This document shows positions 24,872 to 33,809 of a stretch of DNA of 46,589 nucleotides, in pieces. The stretch is from Sphingomonas sp. (GTDB lineage: Bacteria > Pseudomonadota > Alphaproteobacteria > Sphingomonadales > Sphingomonadaceae), in the NCBI GenBank assembly GCA_002707985.1, contig PAOI01000031.1, forward strand, positions 4,022 through 50,610, given 5' to 3'. A program made the translations under genes and the position numbers. The notes beneath the pieces are model-generated. The model did not search any database, was not told the origin of the DNA, and saw only the letters and a list, made by a program, of their open reading frames with translations. Positions within the stretch are counted from its first letter, which is position 1. Each line of letters opens with the position of its first letter.

Positions 24872-26077
24872 ATGGCTGTGGACACGACGCTGAACCGGCA
24901 GAATTCCGCCATTCCCGACATTGAGGCGATCGCTGCTCCGACGCTGGACGAGCGCGGGCGCCAGCGCTTCTGCAGCTCGCTGCGCCGTTATGCGATCCAG
25001 GATATGCCGGAAGTGGTGCGCGACGATTTCGAATCGCGGGTACGTCCGGCAGCGGAAGCGCGCGGGACGGTTTTCGATACGGCGCGCGCCATCGAATCGG
25101 CGATGGAAAGCGAGCCCAGCTATCAGCTCTACAGCGCGCTGCGGTACAATGCGCAGGAGATGTGCTTCCTGTCGGTGCAGGACGAAGTCGAGCGCGCGCT
25201 GCCCGAAATGATTGCGGTTGCGCGCGACGCCGCCGAACGCAATCCGGCGGGCGGGTCGCTGCGGCTCGATCCCGATCTCGAGATTCCGCGCTATGTGACT
25301 GCGCTCGACGTCCATCTGACGCCGGGCTGCTTTCATTCCGAATGGATCGACGACGATGTCGCGCAGGGCGCGGTCGTCAGCCTGGGCGCGCGGGTGTTCT
25401 CCGCGAGCATGAATTTCCGCAGCTGGGGCGGCGTCGCGCGCGTCATCAGCCGCTGGATCAGGCACAAGCGTCCCGATTTCCGGCCGTTGCGCATATTGGA
25501 TCTCGGGACATCCTCGGGGAAGAATCTGATCCCCTATGCCGATGCCTTTCCCGAGGCTGAAATCCATGGCGTCGATGTCGCCGCGCCGCTGCTCCGCTGG
25601 GGCCATGCGGTGGCCGAGCACATGAATGTGCCGATCCATTTCAGCCAGCAAAATGCCGAAAGCCTCGATTTTCCCGATCAGCATTTCGACCTGATCGTAT
25701 CGAGCTTCTTCTTCCACGAGATTTCGGTGAAGGCGACGCGCAGCGTGCTGAAGGAATGCCGGCGCCTGCTGCGTCCGGGCGGGCTGATGGTGCATCAGGA
25801 ACTGCCCGCGACCAATCTGGTCGATCCCTGGGAAGATTATTTCTGGAACTGGGATACTCAGCACAACAACGAGCCGCACTATACCGCATTCCGCGCGCAG
25901 GACCCGATTGCGCTGTGCGAAGAGGCCGGGTTCGATGCGGATCGCAGCTTTGCCCATATCCTTCCCGACGCGAACACCTATCCCGATCGCGCGGCGGAAT
26001 TCGCTTGGGACGAACCGGGGCGTCCGCGCCATGGCAAGGGCGGCTGGTATGTATTCGGCAGCAGCCTGCCCGAATGA
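24872..26077 (+). CDS. SAM-dependent methyltransferase with unusual N-terminal domain (paralogue 1)
   Basis: A 401-residue protein. The C-terminal half is a class I methyltransferase: motif I ILDLGTSSGKNL (208-219), HGVDVAAPLL, and FDLIVSSFFFHEIS, LLRPGGLMVHQE. Residues 1-185 form a separate helical domain with EPSYQLYSALRYNAQEM and LDVHLTPGCFH that I cannot name. The second methyltransferase in this locus (40249) has the same domain, and both share a C-terminal WDT-x2-N-x-E-x-H signature. GGAGG precedes the ATG at 24872. It is co-directional with the MFS gene after it. The methyl acceptor is unknown. Confidence 0.85.
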   Translation: MAVDTTLNRQNSAIPDIEAIAAPTLDERGRQRFCSSLRRYAIQDMPEVVRDDFESRVRPAAEARGTVFDTARAIESAMESEPSYQLYSALRYNAQEMCFLSVQDEVERALPEMIAVARDAAERNPAGGSLRLDPDLEIPRYVTALDVHLTPGCFHSEWIDDDVAQGAVVSLGARVFSASMNFRSWGGVARVISRWIRHKRPDFRPLRILDLGTSSGKNLIPYADAFPEAEIHGVDVAAPLLRWGHAVAEHMNVPIHFSQQNAESLDFPDQHFDLIVSSFFFHEISVKATRSVLKECRRLLRPGGLMVHQELPATNLVDPWEDYFWNWDTQHNNEPHYTAFRAQDPIALCEEAGFDADRSFAHILPDANTYPDRAAEFAWDEPGRPRHGKGGWYVFGSSLPE

Positions 26078-26142
26078 CGCGATCGACTGCCGCGACACAT
26101 TGAACAATCGCCGGCGTGCACCGGCATGAGCAGGGGAACCAT

Positions 26143-27510
26143 GTGACGACCGAACCCAAGAGCACGGCCTATCGCTGGTACGTCGTCATCCTCCTCCTTG
26201 CCGTGTTCATCCTGTCCTATTTCGACAGGTTCATCCTCTCGCTCGTGGTCGGACCGATCAAGGAGTCGCTCGGCCTTACCGATTTCCAGATCGGACTGTT
26301 GCTGGGCCCGGCATTCTCGCTGTTCAACGTGGCGGTCACGGTGCCGCTGGGCGTGATGGCCGACCGGACGAGCCGCAAATGGATGCTGATCGTCGGTATC
26401 TTCATCTGGTGCACGATGACGACGATGAGCGGCTTTGCCATGTCGTTCCTGCCGCTGCTGCTGTTGCGCCTGGGCCTCGGCATCGGCGAAGCGGTGGTCA
26501 GCCCCTGTTCGGTCTCGATCATCAGCGACTATTTCAAGCGCGATGGCCGGGCAAAGGCGATCAGCCTCTATATGGCCGGTCCCTATCTTGGCGCGGGGCT
26601 TGCCTTTCTGGTCGGCGGGATGCTGGTCGCGGCGTTGCACGATGTGGGCCACATCACGATCCTGGGCCGCCAGTTCGCCCCGTGGCAGACGACGTTCCTG
26701 CTCGTCGGTATCCCGGGCTTCCTGTTCATGCTCCTGATGCTGACGGTGAAAGAGCCGGCCAAGCGCGACACGATCAGCGCCAATGCGGACGAGGGCGCGA
26801 AAATGAGCGCGGTGCGCTATATGCTCGACCGGTGGAAGGGCTTTGGCGTCCTTATCGTCGGGGCGACGTGTAATTTCGCGATGAGCACGCTCACTTTCTG
26901 GAACGTGCCGCTGTTCGAGCGCGTCTGGGGCTGGGATGTCGCCAAGATCGGCGCGATCACGGGCCTTTTCTATTTCACGGCCGGTCCGCTGGGCACGGCG
27001 CTTGCGCTCTGGGCGGGCAAGTTTCTGGGCAAGAATGCCGATCTGGTCGGCATGCGGACGCTGATGCTCGGCCTGTGCATCACCGTGCCGATGAGTGCGC
27101 TCTACCCGATCATGCCGAGCGCCGAACTGGCCGTGGTGGCGATGTTCATTGCGTTTATCGGCAAGTCGGCGGCGACGGCCGGTGGCCCGGCCGCGCTGCA
27201 GATGATCACGCCCGGCGAAATGCGCAGCCGTTCGGTGGCGATCTTCAATGCGATCATCACGCTGATCGGCCCGCTGCTCGGCCCGCCGCTGATCGGCGCG
27301 GCGACCGACTGGTCGGGCAATCCGGCTTCGATCGGCGTCGTGCTCTGCGGGTTCGTGCTGCTGATCGGTATTCCGTCGATCCTGGTCGTGTTTCTAGGCT
27401 TCCGTCATTATCGCAAGCTCGCCGAGGATATGGCGGTAACTACAGCAGATGTGCCGGAAGACACGATCGACCCGACCAGGACGCCGGGCGCAGCACGGAC
27501 CATCGCGTAA
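26143..27510 (+). CDS. MFS transporter (spinster-like)
   Basis: A 455-residue, 12-helix major facilitator. The GTG at 26143 follows GCAGGGGAACC; an earlier GTG at 26116 is possible. The first helix is WYVVILLLAVFILSYFDRFIL, the aromatic-acid/spinster-type YxDR motif. Loop 2-3 has the MFS signature GVMADRTSRKW. GIGEAVVSPCSVSIISDYF is helix 4-5. It probably moves the locus substrate or an intermediate across the inner membrane. It follows the first methyltransferase by 65 bp in the same direction. Confidence 0.9.
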   Translation: MTTEPKSTAYRWYVVILLLAVFILSYFDRFILSLVVGPIKESLGLTDFQIGLLLGPAFSLFNVAVTVPLGVMADRTSRKWMLIVGIFIWCTMTTMSGFAMSFLPLLLLRLGLGIGEAVVSPCSVSIISDYFKRDGRAKAISLYMAGPYLGAGLAFLVGGMLVAALHDVGHITILGRQFAPWQTTFLLVGIPGFLFMLLMLTVKEPAKRDTISANADEGAKMSAVRYMLDRWKGFGVLIVGATCNFAMSTLTFWNVPLFERVWGWDVAKIGAITGLFYFTAGPLGTALALWAGKFLGKNADLVGMRTLMLGLCITVPMSALYPIMPSAELAVVAMFIAFIGKSAATAGGPAALQMITPGEMRSRSVAIFNAIITLIGPLLGPPLIGAATDWSGNPASIGVVLCGFVLLIGIPSILVVFLGFRHYRKLAEDMAVTTADVPEDTIDPTRTPGAARTIA

Positions 27511-27521
27511 CGGGCGGGCGC

Positions 27522-27544
27522 CCGGCGGGTTACTTGCCCGCCGG
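27522..27544. terminator. GC-rich hairpin between convergent genes
   Basis: Stem CCGGCGGG / CCCGCCGG with loop TTACTTG spans the stop codon of the minus-strand hydrolase, just after the MFS stop. No T-tract is present, so the bidirectional-terminator role is tentative. Confidence 0.4.
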
Positions 27545-28473
27545 CGCGCTTCCATCGGCAACCGCGCCGACGAATGTCGCCGCAAGCCGTGCCCAGCGCG
27601 CGGGATCGATCATCATCGCGTGGGCGCCCTCTTCGGAAAATTGCGTGTAGCCGAACCATGGCGCGAGCGCGGCGGCACGCAGGTCATTCTCGTGCAGCGT
27701 ATCCTTCGCGTCCGAAAAGATCATCGTCGGCGCCCGTATCGCCCGCAGATCCGCGGCCAGATCATGTTCGTACACTGCCTCATGCGCGACGTCCGCGACG
27801 CCCGAAAGCCACCAGGTGATGGTCGACCAGTTTGCAGTGATTTCGGTTCGCGGGTTCGCGCCGGCATAGTTGCGGATATAGGCGTAATATTCCGACAGAT
27901 GGCTGCCGTCTGCGCTGAGATCGCGGGTACGGTGGGGCGCTGCCAGTCGGGTAGCGCGTTCTTCCGCCGTGTAGAGCGGGGTGCCGTGCATCAACAGCCC
28001 CGCCGTGCGCTCCGGGTGCCGTGCGGCAAAGGAAGCGGCGATCGCGGCGCCGGTATGGTGCCCGGCGACGATCACGCGATCGAGACCCAGCCTGTCGAGC
28101 ACCGGGATCAGATTGTCGGCATATTGTTCGATCGTCGGATGCCCTTCCGGCATGTCCGACATCCCGTATCCCGGCGTATCGATCGCCAGCGACCGCACCC
28201 CGCGTTCGGCAAGGCATGCCTGAACCTCGGCATATTGGACCATCGACCAGGGCGTCTGATGCAGCAGCACGATGACCGGCCCGTCGCCCTCTCCCACCAT
28301 CCGGTAATGGACCTGCCCCAGCGGGGTATCGGCATAGCCCTTGCCGCCGCGAAGCTGGCTGAGGCCGATCCATTCGGTGCTCGTGGTCGCTTCGGGCGGG
28401 CACGCGGGCTGGGCGGACGCAACCGGAATGGAGAAGAGCGCAAGAGCGGCGGCGGAGCAGGTAAGCCCCCCAT
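27530..28473 (-). CDS. Alpha/beta-hydrolase-fold protein, nucleophile Ser replaced by His; apparent frameshift at start
   Basis: The uninterrupted frame from ATG 28300 encodes 256 residues, but the frame is open further upstream. That part encodes a signal peptide (hydrophobic run ending IPVASAQ) and the first fold strand GYADTPLGQVHYR, matching GYIDGPDGQIHYR in the paralogue at 30071. No in-frame ATG, GTG or TTG exists there. The only suitable ATG (28473) is one base out of frame across a six-G tract (28466-28471). The oxyanion region is LLHQTPWS. The nucleophile elbow reads GHHTG, with His where Ser, Asp or Cys is expected. It is probably periplasmic; its reaction is unknown. Confidence 0.75.
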
Positions 28474-28556
28474 CGTTTCGGACGTCCGGACATCGAATTA
28501 CCCCTTTTGTCTAAAATGGATCGGGAACGTGCTTGATTTCATCCGCAATGCCTGAT

Positions 28557-28576
28557 TTGATATAAAAATAGAACAT
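28557..28576. promoter_or_regulatory. Candidate operator B of the catabolic regulon
   Basis: TTGATATA-AAAA-TAGAACAT, in the divergent region between the secreted hydrolase-fold gene and the flavoprotein gene. Five of 8 arm positions are symmetrical, and the right half is 7 of 8 identical to the perfect site E. Confidence 0.55.
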
Positions 28577-28589
28577 TTGGAGCGGGCGG

Positions 28590-30074
28590 GTGCAACATGT
28601 TTCGAGCGGCGGCATGACTGACCGGCAAACGACCGCGACCGATCTGTCCGGTCGCTGGGATCTCGCCATCGTCGGTGGAGGGTCGGCCGGGCTGCCCGCT
28701 GCGATATTCGCCGCCCGGCGGGGTGCGCGCGTGCTGCTGCTCGACCATGCCGATCAGCTCGGCGGATCGCTGTGGGTCGCGACGGGCCAGATGAGCGCGG
28801 CGGGCACCCGGTTGCAGCGCGAACGCGGGATCGAGGACAGCCCCGAACAGCATTTCGAGGATGTGATGCGGATCAGCCGCGGCACCGCCAATCCGGGTCT
28901 CGTCCGGCTGGCAGTGGATCATGCTGCGGACACGTTCGACTGGCTGATGGACGAAGGGTTCGAGCCGCTGCCCGAACATCCCGTCAAGGGATTCGGCCAC
29001 GAACCCTATCTTCAGCCGCGCTATTATTGGGGTGCCGAAGGCGGCATCAGCGTCAAGGACGTGCTGCTGCCGATCGTCGACAAGCTGGTAGCGGAAGGCC
29101 GCCTGGCGGTTGCGCTGCGCCACGAAGTAACCGAGTTGACGACCGACGATACAGGCGCCGTCACCGGCCTGGTCGCACGCGGCGCGGGCGGGGTGTCGCA
29201 TCGGATCGACGCGGGCGCGGTGCTGCTGACATGCGGCGGATATGCCGCCAATCCCGAGATGTTCGAGCGGCTGAACGGCTATCCGCAATATAATGCCGGG
29301 CCGTATCAATGGTCGCGCGGCGCAGGGCTGATACTCGGCGAAGCGGTCGGCGGCTATGCGCGCGGCGCCGAAAATGTCTTCGTCAATTTCGGCACCTTGT
29401 TCGACACCGACGATTTCCCCGCGCGGATGGCGGGCCGGATCGAGCATTTCCCCGAGCGCCGCAAGCCGTGGGAAATCTATGTCAATCGCAACGGCACGCG
29501 CTTTGTCCGCGAGGATGTCGAAAGCGTCGACGCGCGCGAAATGGCGCTGCTGTTTCAGCCGCAATACCGATATTGGGTGGTGTTCGACGACGCGATCCTG
29601 AACGCTGCGCCGCCGATGGTGGTGGGGTGGAGCCGCGAAGATATGGTCGCGGCCTTCGATCGCGGCGGTCCTGCCTTTATCCGCGCCGGCAACGTGGAAG
29701 CGCTCGCGGACAAGGCGGGGATCGACGCAGCGGGGCTCGAAACCTCGATCGCCGGGTTCAACTATGGCGTGCTGACCGGCAACGACTTTTTCGGGCGCGA
29801 ACATGCACCGCTGCCGATCGCCAGGCCGCCCTATTATGCGATCCGCATGCAGGCGAGCGCGATTTCCAGCGCAGTCGGGCTGGCGGTGGACGATACGCTG
29901 CGCGTGATCCGCCGCGACGGCACGCCGATCGCCAATCTCTATGCTGCGGGCGAAGTGCTGGGATCGAGCCAGACGATGGGCAAGGCCGCGTGCGGGGGCA
30001 TGATGGTGACGCCGGCAATGACGTTCGGCCGACTGCTCGGGGCGCACATGATCCCGCTCAAGGAAACCGTATGA
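28590..30074 (+). CDS. FAD-dependent oxidoreductase (fumarate reductase / ketosteroid dehydrogenase-like)
   Basis: A 494-residue flavoprotein. GTG 28590 has GGAG eight bases upstream; ATG 28614 is the alternative. The FAD fold is WDLAIVGGGSAGLPAAIFAARRGARVLLLDHA, followed by LGGSLWVATGQMSAAGT. A central substrate-cap region and a C-terminal FAD block (ANLYAAGEVLGSSQTMGKAACGG...FGRLLG) give the fumarate-reductase/TcuA/3-ketosteroid-1-dehydrogenase architecture. It would insert or reduce a carbon-carbon double bond next to a carbonyl or carboxylate. Its stop overlaps the next gene (ATGA), so the two are coupled. Confidence 0.88.
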   Translation: MQHVSSGGMTDRQTTATDLSGRWDLAIVGGGSAGLPAAIFAARRGARVLLLDHADQLGGSLWVATGQMSAAGTRLQRERGIEDSPEQHFEDVMRISRGTANPGLVRLAVDHAADTFDWLMDEGFEPLPEHPVKGFGHEPYLQPRYYWGAEGGISVKDVLLPIVDKLVAEGRLAVALRHEVTELTTDDTGAVTGLVARGAGGVSHRIDAGAVLLTCGGYAANPEMFERLNGYPQYNAGPYQWSRGAGLILGEAVGGYARGAENVFVNFGTLFDTDDFPARMAGRIEHFPERRKPWEIYVNRNGTRFVREDVESVDAREMALLFQPQYRYWVVFDDAILNAAPPMVVGWSREDMVAAFDRGGPAFIRAGNVEALADKAGIDAAGLETSIAGFNYGVLTGNDFFGREHAPLPIARPPYYAIRMQASAISSAVGLAVDDTLRVIRRDGTPIANLYAAGEVLGSSQTMGKAACGGMMVTPAMTFGRLLGAHMIPLKETV

Positions 30075-30925
30075 CGCTGCCGATCCTCACTGCCCTGCCG
30101 GGCGAACGTCGCGGCTATATCGACGGGCCGGACGGCCAGATTCATTATCGCAGCATGGGCGAAGGCCCGGCGGTGGTGCTGGTGCATCAGGCGCCCTGGG
30201 CATCGATTCAGTTCCGCCATGCCATGCCGCTGATCGCGAACGCGGGCTATCGTGCGATCGCGATCGACCTGCCCGGGCACGGCATGTCCGATCCGCCCGC
30301 CGCGCCCTCGATCGAAGCCTATGCCGCAGCAATCGGGGCGCTGATCGACGCGCTCGACCTAGCGCCGGCGGTAGTGCTTGGCCATCGCGGCGGGGGACTT
30401 GCGGCCGGACGGCTGGCCGCGGATCGCCCCGATCTGGTGCGCGCGCTGATCCTCGACAACGCGCCCTTCATGTCCGCCGAAGACCGTGCTGCGCGTATCG
30501 GCCGCTTTCCCGACAATCAGGAAATCGCCCCCGACGGCAGCCATATCGCCGATCGCTGGAACTGGGTGCGCCGTGTCGGCGACAAGGACTGGAGCGATGA
30601 GACGGTCCATATCTCGGTCGTCACTTATTTCCTCCATGGCCCGTGGAAGGAACATGGCCATTCGGTCATTCCGCTGTTCGATTTCGAAGCCGATGTGCCG
30701 CGTATTTCGGCATCGACTCTGATCATCGGCAGCCGCACGGATGCCGTGTTCCCGTCCGCCGCACGGCTGCGCCAGGCGCGCCCCGACTGGGCCTATGCCG
30801 AATTGCCCGGCGGGCCCGGGATGGTGCTCGACCGAATCGCCGAATGGTGGGTGCCGGTCGAGAGTTTTTTGGATGGTGTGGCCAAAACGGCACACTCCGC
30901 GGGCATTGCCGAGAATAAAGCTTAA
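30071..30925 (+). CDS. Alpha/beta-hydrolase-fold protein, nucleophile Ser replaced by Arg
   Basis: A 284-residue protein with no signal peptide, starting at ATG 30071 inside the upstream stop. It is a paralogue of the secreted protein at 27530: shared GYIDGPDGQIHYR, LVHQAPWASIQF (oxyanion region), AIDLPGHGMSD, and a DGSHIADRW / DGSHLSEYY cap motif. The nucleophile elbow reads GHRGG, so Arg occupies the place of the catalytic Ser. An esterase mechanism is therefore not expected; a lyase, hydratase or binding role is possible. Confidence 0.85.
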   Translation: MTLPILTALPGERRGYIDGPDGQIHYRSMGEGPAVVLVHQAPWASIQFRHAMPLIANAGYRAIAIDLPGHGMSDPPAAPSIEAYAAAIGALIDALDLAPAVVLGHRGGGLAAGRLAADRPDLVRALILDNAPFMSAEDRAARIGRFPDNQEIAPDGSHIADRWNWVRRVGDKDWSDETVHISVVTYFLHGPWKEHGHSVIPLFDFEADVPRISASTLIIGSRTDAVFPSAARLRQARPDWAYAELPGGPGMVLDRIAEWWVPVESFLDGVAKTAHSAGIAENKA

Positions 30926-31002
30926 GGCACTGTTTCTAAGTGGGAAAAAATTTCGATTCAAAGTCGGCAGCGGCCGCAAAAGACTATGGACAGCAGCCGA
31001 TA

Positions 31003-31022
31003 ATGATATAAACATATAACAA
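31003..31022. promoter_or_regulatory. Candidate operator C of the catabolic regulon
   Basis: ATGATATA-AACA-TATAACAA, 6 of 8 arm positions symmetrical, about 90 bp before the TonB-receptor start. TATAAC in the right arm also resembles a -10 box. Confidence 0.55.
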
Positions 31023-31110
31023 ATAGATGACAGCGAACCCCCGGGTCGTATGCGGGGACAACCGTTGCACATTCCGCAGGAAACTGAACTCCAGAGAAAG
31101 GGGGAGCAAC

Positions 31111-33432
31111 ATGATCCAGCGTAAATCCCAGCTAGCCTTTTTTGTGGGCGCCGTGCTCCTTTCGAGCGCTTCGGCCCATGCCCAGACTGCCAGCGACACC
31201 CCGCCGTCGCAGGACACGACTGCATCGGGCGAAATCGTCGTCACTGCGCAGCGTCGCGAAGAGCGGCTGCAGGACGTGCCGATCGCGGTTTCCGCGTTCA
31301 GCGCCGAAGATCTCGCCGAGCGGCAGATCACCAACACGCTCGATCTGGTGAACTATGTTCCCAACCTGATCGGTCACAACAATACCTCGGTCGGTACCGC
31401 CAACGCCTATTCGATGCGTGGCCTGTCGAACACTGAATCCATCGCGACCTTCGATCCGCCGATCGGCACCTATGTCGACGACGTCTATATCGCGCGTCAG
31501 GGTGCGAACAACTTCTCCTTCTTCGACGTCGAGCGTATCGAAGTGCTGCGCGGTCCGCAGGGGACGTTGTTCGGCAAGAACACGACCGGCGGTGCGATCA
31601 ACGTCGTGATGCGCAAGCCCCGCGATGAAGTCGGCGGCTTTGTCGAAGGTGGCTATGGCCGGTACAACCGCGTCCAGCTGCGCGGCTCGGTCGATCTGCC
31701 GGTGAGCTCGAGCCTGCTCACCAAATTCTCGGCCTATTATGTTTCGGCCGATGGCTATGTCGACAATCTGACGACCGGCGAAAAGCTGAACGGCGAGGAA
31801 AGCTATGGCTTCCGTGGCGATGTCCGCGCCTATCTCAGCCCGGACGTGACCTGGGATCTCACCGGCGAATATGTCAATTCGTCGGCGAACAACCTGCCGA
31901 ACTTCTATGACGCGGAAAATGATCGCCGCATCAGCTTCACGCCGCTGCGCACCGATACGCCGATCGGTTCGGACATGGTCAACCCGCAGCTCGCCGACAA
32001 CACGCTCGGCAACACGGCCGAATCCTATGCCGTGACGTCGAATTTCACGGTCGGTCTGGGCGACAATGCCACGATCAACTTCATCACCGGCTATCGTCAC
32101 CTGTATCAGGAATATCTGACCGACAGCTTTGCCGGCGTCAGCAGTTCCTCGCTGGTGCTCGACGGCATCGATTACGTCTCGTCGTCGCGCGGCTTCTCGA
32201 CGCCGCTCGCCAATGACAGCTGGCACAAGCAGTTCAGCCAGGAAATCAAGGTGTCGGGTTCGGCGCTGGGAGGTTTCGTCGACTATGTCGCGGGCGTCTA
32301 TTATTTCCGCGAGACCAACGAATCGAACTTCGCCAATACCACGCTGCCGCTTTCGGGCGTCGCCAATGCAACGCGCAGCGCCGATCGCACGGTCTATAAC
32401 GACATTGAAGACTATGCGGGTTACGCGCAGGGCGATTTCCACCTGACGCCGGAACTGACCTTCACCGCCGGTATCCGCTATACCGACGAAACCAAGGACA
32501 TCCGGTTCAAGCCGAACGACAGCCCGCTTCCCGCCAGCAGCGCACTCTATGTGCCGTTCAGCACCCAGGACCTGATCGACGCCGGTATCCCGGTGGAGCT
32601 CAAGTCCAAGGAATGGACGCCGCGTTTCGCGCTTCAGTACAAGATCACGCCCGACATCAACGTCTATGCCTCGGCAACCCGCGGGTTCAAGGCTGGCGGC
32701 TGGAACGCGCGTGCCTATTACGCCACGGGCGCTCAGGCATTCACCCAGGAAACCATCTGGTCCTATGAAGCGGGCCTGCGTTCGGAATGGTTCGATCGCG
32801 CGCTGCGGGTCAATCTGACCGGCTTCTACTTCATGGATTATGATCAGCAGCTTCCGGGCGGCGGTCTCGATCCGACGACGGGCACGATCACCTATCTGAC
32901 GCGCAACGTCGCCGATCTTGAAAACTATGGTCTGGAAATCGAGGTCTCGGCATCGCCGATCCGCAATCTGAACCTGTACTGGTCGGCGGGTCTCCAGCAT
33001 GCGACGTACAAGAACATCAATGCCGGTACGGTCGATCAGCAGGAAGATTGTCTGAACGGCGTGGCTGCCCGTTGTAACAACAGCATTGTCACGCCCGACG
33101 GTCGGATCGCGGAACCGACGCGTGCGCCGGACTTCACTTCGACTCTGGGTGGCAACTACACTGCCGAAATGGGCGGCGGATATACGCTCACCCCGTCGGT
33201 TGCGTGGCGCTACACGTCGGACACCTGGGTTTCGACTTCGAACGATCCCCGCGGTTTCCAGGAAGGCTACAGCATCTTCAACGCCGGTCTGACGCTGAAG
33301 ATGCCGTCGAACGTGTCGCTGACGCTCGAATGCAGCAACTGCTTCGACGAAGTATATCGTACATCGTACCTGATCTATCCGTACCTCAATGCTCCGGGCA
33401 CCTGGATGCTGCGTGGACGGTTCGACTTCTGA
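31111..33432 (+). CDS. TonB-dependent outer-membrane receptor
   Basis: A 773-residue receptor, starting at ATG 31111 after AAGGGGGAGCAAC; a longer frame upstream is leader sequence. A signal peptide ends near ASAHAQ. The plug begins GEIVVTAQRREERLQDVPIAV, and DVERIEVLRGPQGTLFGKNTTGGAINVV is the classic plug signature. A long beta-barrel follows, and the last strand ends in RGRFDF with a terminal Phe for BAM insertion. It is of the large sphingomonad receptor group that imports organic substrates as well as siderophores. It is likely the outer-membrane entry gate for the locus substrate. Confidence 0.96.
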   Translation: MIQRKSQLAFFVGAVLLSSASAHAQTASDTPPSQDTTASGEIVVTAQRREERLQDVPIAVSAFSAEDLAERQITNTLDLVNYVPNLIGHNNTSVGTANAYSMRGLSNTESIATFDPPIGTYVDDVYIARQGANNFSFFDVERIEVLRGPQGTLFGKNTTGGAINVVMRKPRDEVGGFVEGGYGRYNRVQLRGSVDLPVSSSLLTKFSAYYVSADGYVDNLTTGEKLNGEESYGFRGDVRAYLSPDVTWDLTGEYVNSSANNLPNFYDAENDRRISFTPLRTDTPIGSDMVNPQLADNTLGNTAESYAVTSNFTVGLGDNATINFITGYRHLYQEYLTDSFAGVSSSSLVLDGIDYVSSSRGFSTPLANDSWHKQFSQEIKVSGSALGGFVDYVAGVYYFRETNESNFANTTLPLSGVANATRSADRTVYNDIEDYAGYAQGDFHLTPELTFTAGIRYTDETKDIRFKPNDSPLPASSALYVPFSTQDLIDAGIPVELKSKEWTPRFALQYKITPDINVYASATRGFKAGGWNARAYYATGAQAFTQETIWSYEAGLRSEWFDRALRVNLTGFYFMDYDQQLPGGGLDPTTGTITYLTRNVADLENYGLEIEVSASPIRNLNLYWSAGLQHATYKNINAGTVDQQEDCLNGVAARCNNSIVTPDGRIAEPTRAPDFTSTLGGNYTAEMGGGYTLTPSVAWRYTSDTWVSTSNDPRGFQEGYSIFNAGLTLKMPSNVSLTLECSNCFDEVYRTSYLIYPYLNAPGTWMLRGRFDF

Positions 33433-33444
33433 TGATGTAATCCG

Positions 33445-33483
33445 AATGGGGCGGAGTGTCTTCGGATGCTCCGCCCCATTTTA
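33445..33483 (+). terminator. Intrinsic terminator after the TonB receptor gene
   Basis: 12-bp arms AATGGGGCGGAG / CTCCGCCCCATT with a 12-base loop, followed by TTATT. Confidence 0.88.
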
Positions 33484-33513
33484 TTGCGACTTGCAGGAAA
33501 ACAGGGTTCGGCA

Positions 33514-33807
33514 ATGACGGTATCGAAGGAAACGGTGAAACTGCCCCGCGCGGCCAAGGGCAAGCGTTCGCAGTTTTACGAAGATCCCGCAGTCGACCAG
33601 ATGATGACGTTCCTGCTCGAACTGATGGCCGAAACTGCCGCGTTGCGTGAGCGCGTCGATACGATCGAGCGGCTGCTCGACGAAAAGGGCAGCATCAGCC
33701 GCGACGAGATCGAAGCGTACAAGCCGAGCGCATCGACCGAGGCCGAACGTTCCGAATGGACCCAGCAATTCATTCGCCGGGTGCTGCGCGCGCACGAACC
33801 GCGCTGA
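33514..33807 (+). CDS. Small coiled-coil protein (paralogue 1)
   Basis: A 97-residue hypothetical. The ATG at 33514 was preferred over an upstream start inside the terminator region. A basic N-terminus (KLPRAAKGKRSQF) leads to an amphipathic helix, MMTFLLELMAETAALRERVD then TIERLLDEKG, and an acidic-to-basic C-terminal helix (WTQQFIRRVLRAHEPR). The helix pattern matches the small protein at 41382 (LALTVELAVSNDRIDRLERLG). It stops two bases before the flavo-iron-sulfur reductase gene. An accessory or chaperone subunit is possible; no known domain is recognised. Confidence 0.7.
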   Translation: MTVSKETVKLPRAAKGKRSQFYEDPAVDQMMTFLLELMAETAALRERVDTIERLLDEKGSISRDEIEAYKPSASTEAERSEWTQQFIRRVLRAHEPR

Positions 33808-33809
33808 GC

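Noticed and set aside
28474..28493. Alternative hydrolase start at 28493 in another frame
   Set aside because: That frame encodes an Arg-rich shadow and does not reach the conserved hydrolase fold.
31132..33000. 622-codon minus-strand frame opposite the TonB receptor
   Set aside because: Shadow; no domain, and the plus strand carries signal peptide, plug and barrel.
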